Shown one piece after another: positions 62,707-64,000 of a stretch of DNA of 64,000 nucleotides (within the stretch, counting starts at the first letter, position 1; each line of letters starts with the position of its first letter). The position numbers were made by a program, and so were the translations under genes. Origin of the DNA: Oncomelania hupensis (taxonomy: Eukaryota; Mollusca; Gastropoda; Littorinimorpha; Pomatiopsidae). The stretch is taken from contig CM072511.1 in NCBI GenBank assembly GCA_036898135.1, forward strand, positions 38,629,330-38,693,329, in the 5' to 3' direction. The notes under the pieces were generated by a model, which was not told the origin of the DNA, did no database searches, and saw only the letters and a list, made by a program, of their open reading frames with translations.

Positions 62707-63685
62707 CTAGAAGGGCAAAGTTCATATGACTCACATGCTCCTTATGGAACTCGCAATATTTAACATGAAAATGAGTACCCAAAACACAAAATGAAATTGT
62801 GACATTAAATTGCAAAGTAATAGTCTAATACCAACTTTGATCGTTCTATGCATGACCATGAAATAACATTGACCTCCAGCTCAAAATACATTCATGTACT
62901 ATCAAATAAACTACAACAAAAGTTGTATTATGCCCCCAAAAATGTGACCATGGGATGACATTGACTTTCAGTGACCCTGACCTTGGGATGACCTTGACCC
63001 TCATGTGATCTCTCATGCATGTTTGAAACAACAATGTTGTATGCAATGGATTAAATAAACAGCCATTCCACTGTATGATGACCTATTTTTTTGTATGTTT
63101 TTGCAAAGCTTTAAAATGACCTTGACCTTCAAGATCACCGCAAAAACGGAAAACATTTCAAACATCAATCTATTATGTTTAAATACAACAAGTTTGGACT
63201 TTAAATCTCTCATAGTTTAGAGTCAAGGTCACTTCAAAGTACCTATACAAACGGAATCTGGACAGCTCCATTGACCTTGATCTTGAAGTGAGGTTGATAA
63301 AATTTGCATAGTATTTGTGCCTCATTCATATCTATCATGCACCAAAGAATCATAATTTTTATATTAATAACCTAGCACACACAAAAAATTTTGTTAAAAA
63401 AAAAAATAATTTTTTGACATTTGATGACTCTGTGATCTTGACTTTGAAGTAAAGTCATTCATTCACTGATCATTGTCGAGGTCTCATGGGTCTACACTAT
63501 CTTACCAAGAGTGGTTGTGATAGTTGAAATAGACTCTGAGTACTCAGCCATTTTAGCGAAAGGCGGACATTTTTTTCTATATCATTTTTGGACTATTTAG
63601 TTATCATCTCGCACAGATTTGCAAAAATCTGGAAAACCTCTTTGGGGGTTGAATACATAGACTCACACTGCTATGCATGTGAGTC
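62707..63685 (+). repeat. Family A repeat, full length
   Basis: Starts CTAGAAGGGCAAAGTTCATA then TGACTCACATGC. Ends GCTATGCATGTGAGTCA, the exact inverse of the start motif. Confidence 0.8.
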
Positions 63686-63801
63686 AATAAAACATAACAA
63701 TAAATAAATTAATAAAATCTATAACATATGTTACACATTGGAAATATTAAATACTACTTCTACTACTACTAATAATAATTATAATTATAAATTAAATAAA
63801 G

Positions 63802-64000
63802 TAGGGCAGCAGTTGTTTGTACGATCCTGGAGAGGACTTCCTGTTGGGACCCATTGTCTGATACAATGGGCTCCTAAATATTTGAAGCTATGCACTGTGT
63901 TGAGGGATTGGCTTTGGACTTTGATGTCCATGTTGATGCCTTTGGTGTAGTTGGTCATCATTTTGATCTTCTCTGCACTTATTTCCATTCCATAGGCTCT
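63802..64000 (-). mobile_element. GGATA-tailed LINE fragment, 3' part missing, runs off window
   Basis: Minus-strand frame MEISAEKIKMMTN ... LNTVHSFKYLGA with a shift, then cut off in the ATAAL region. The GGATA tail is absent, so this copy is rearranged. Confidence 0.8.

Noticed and set aside
1..64000. CRISPR array, operon or bacterial genes
   Set aside because: Spliced eukaryotic genes and eukaryotic transposons throughout. No regularly spaced identical repeats with unique spacers.

Overview
This window looks like a stretch of an animal nuclear genome, most likely a mollusc (probably a gastropod) or another lophotrochozoan. It is AT-rich, its genes are split by GT-AG introns, and the introns are filled with many kinds of transposable element. 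The taxon is an inference: no single sequence here names a species.

The main gene is on the minus strand. It is an orthologue of GON4L (Gon-4-like, a nuclear chromatin and transcription co-factor). I could place 26 exons from 61480 down to the stop codon at 14199. Every junction is GT-AG and the reading phase is preserved throughout, giving 3,261 codons before the stop. The 5' exons and promoter lie beyond the right edge. Conserved parts include the acidic TRSKLPL/ITPDMYD block, helical segments shared with vertebrate GON4L, paired-amphipathic-helix (PAH)-like segments, a Cys/His-rich segment, and a C-terminal SANT/Myb-like domain.

A second gene is nested on the opposite strand inside a 7.6 kb GON4L intron. 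It is a four-exon rhodopsin-family peptide-type GPCR (29097-34217, 446 aa), with a poly(A) signal ten bases after its stop and a degraded tandem copy of its last coding segment just downstream.

The rest is repeats. There are three TTAA-flanked piggyBac-like elements, three hAT-like elements with remnants of one zinc-finger region, and a nested foldback element with a telomere-like core. There are also a 500 bp TIR element of unknown type, a Tc1/mariner-like MITE, a 590 bp solo LTR and a truncated Ty3/gypsy element. At least seven pieces belong to one LINE family with GGATA tails. There are CR1/L2-like and RNase H-bearing LINE fragments, and two abundant unclassified families: A, about 950 bp and rich in TGACCTTGA, and B, about 560 bp with a constant 5' end.

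Region by region: 1-14 kb is intergenic and mostly repeats, with one weak candidate terminal exon at 443-580. 14.2-61.5 kb is GON4L with its nested GPCR and intronic elements. 61.5-64 kb is upstream intron or flank holding an intact-frame LINE copy and a family A copy. I saw no CRISPR array, rRNA or convincing tRNA gene.
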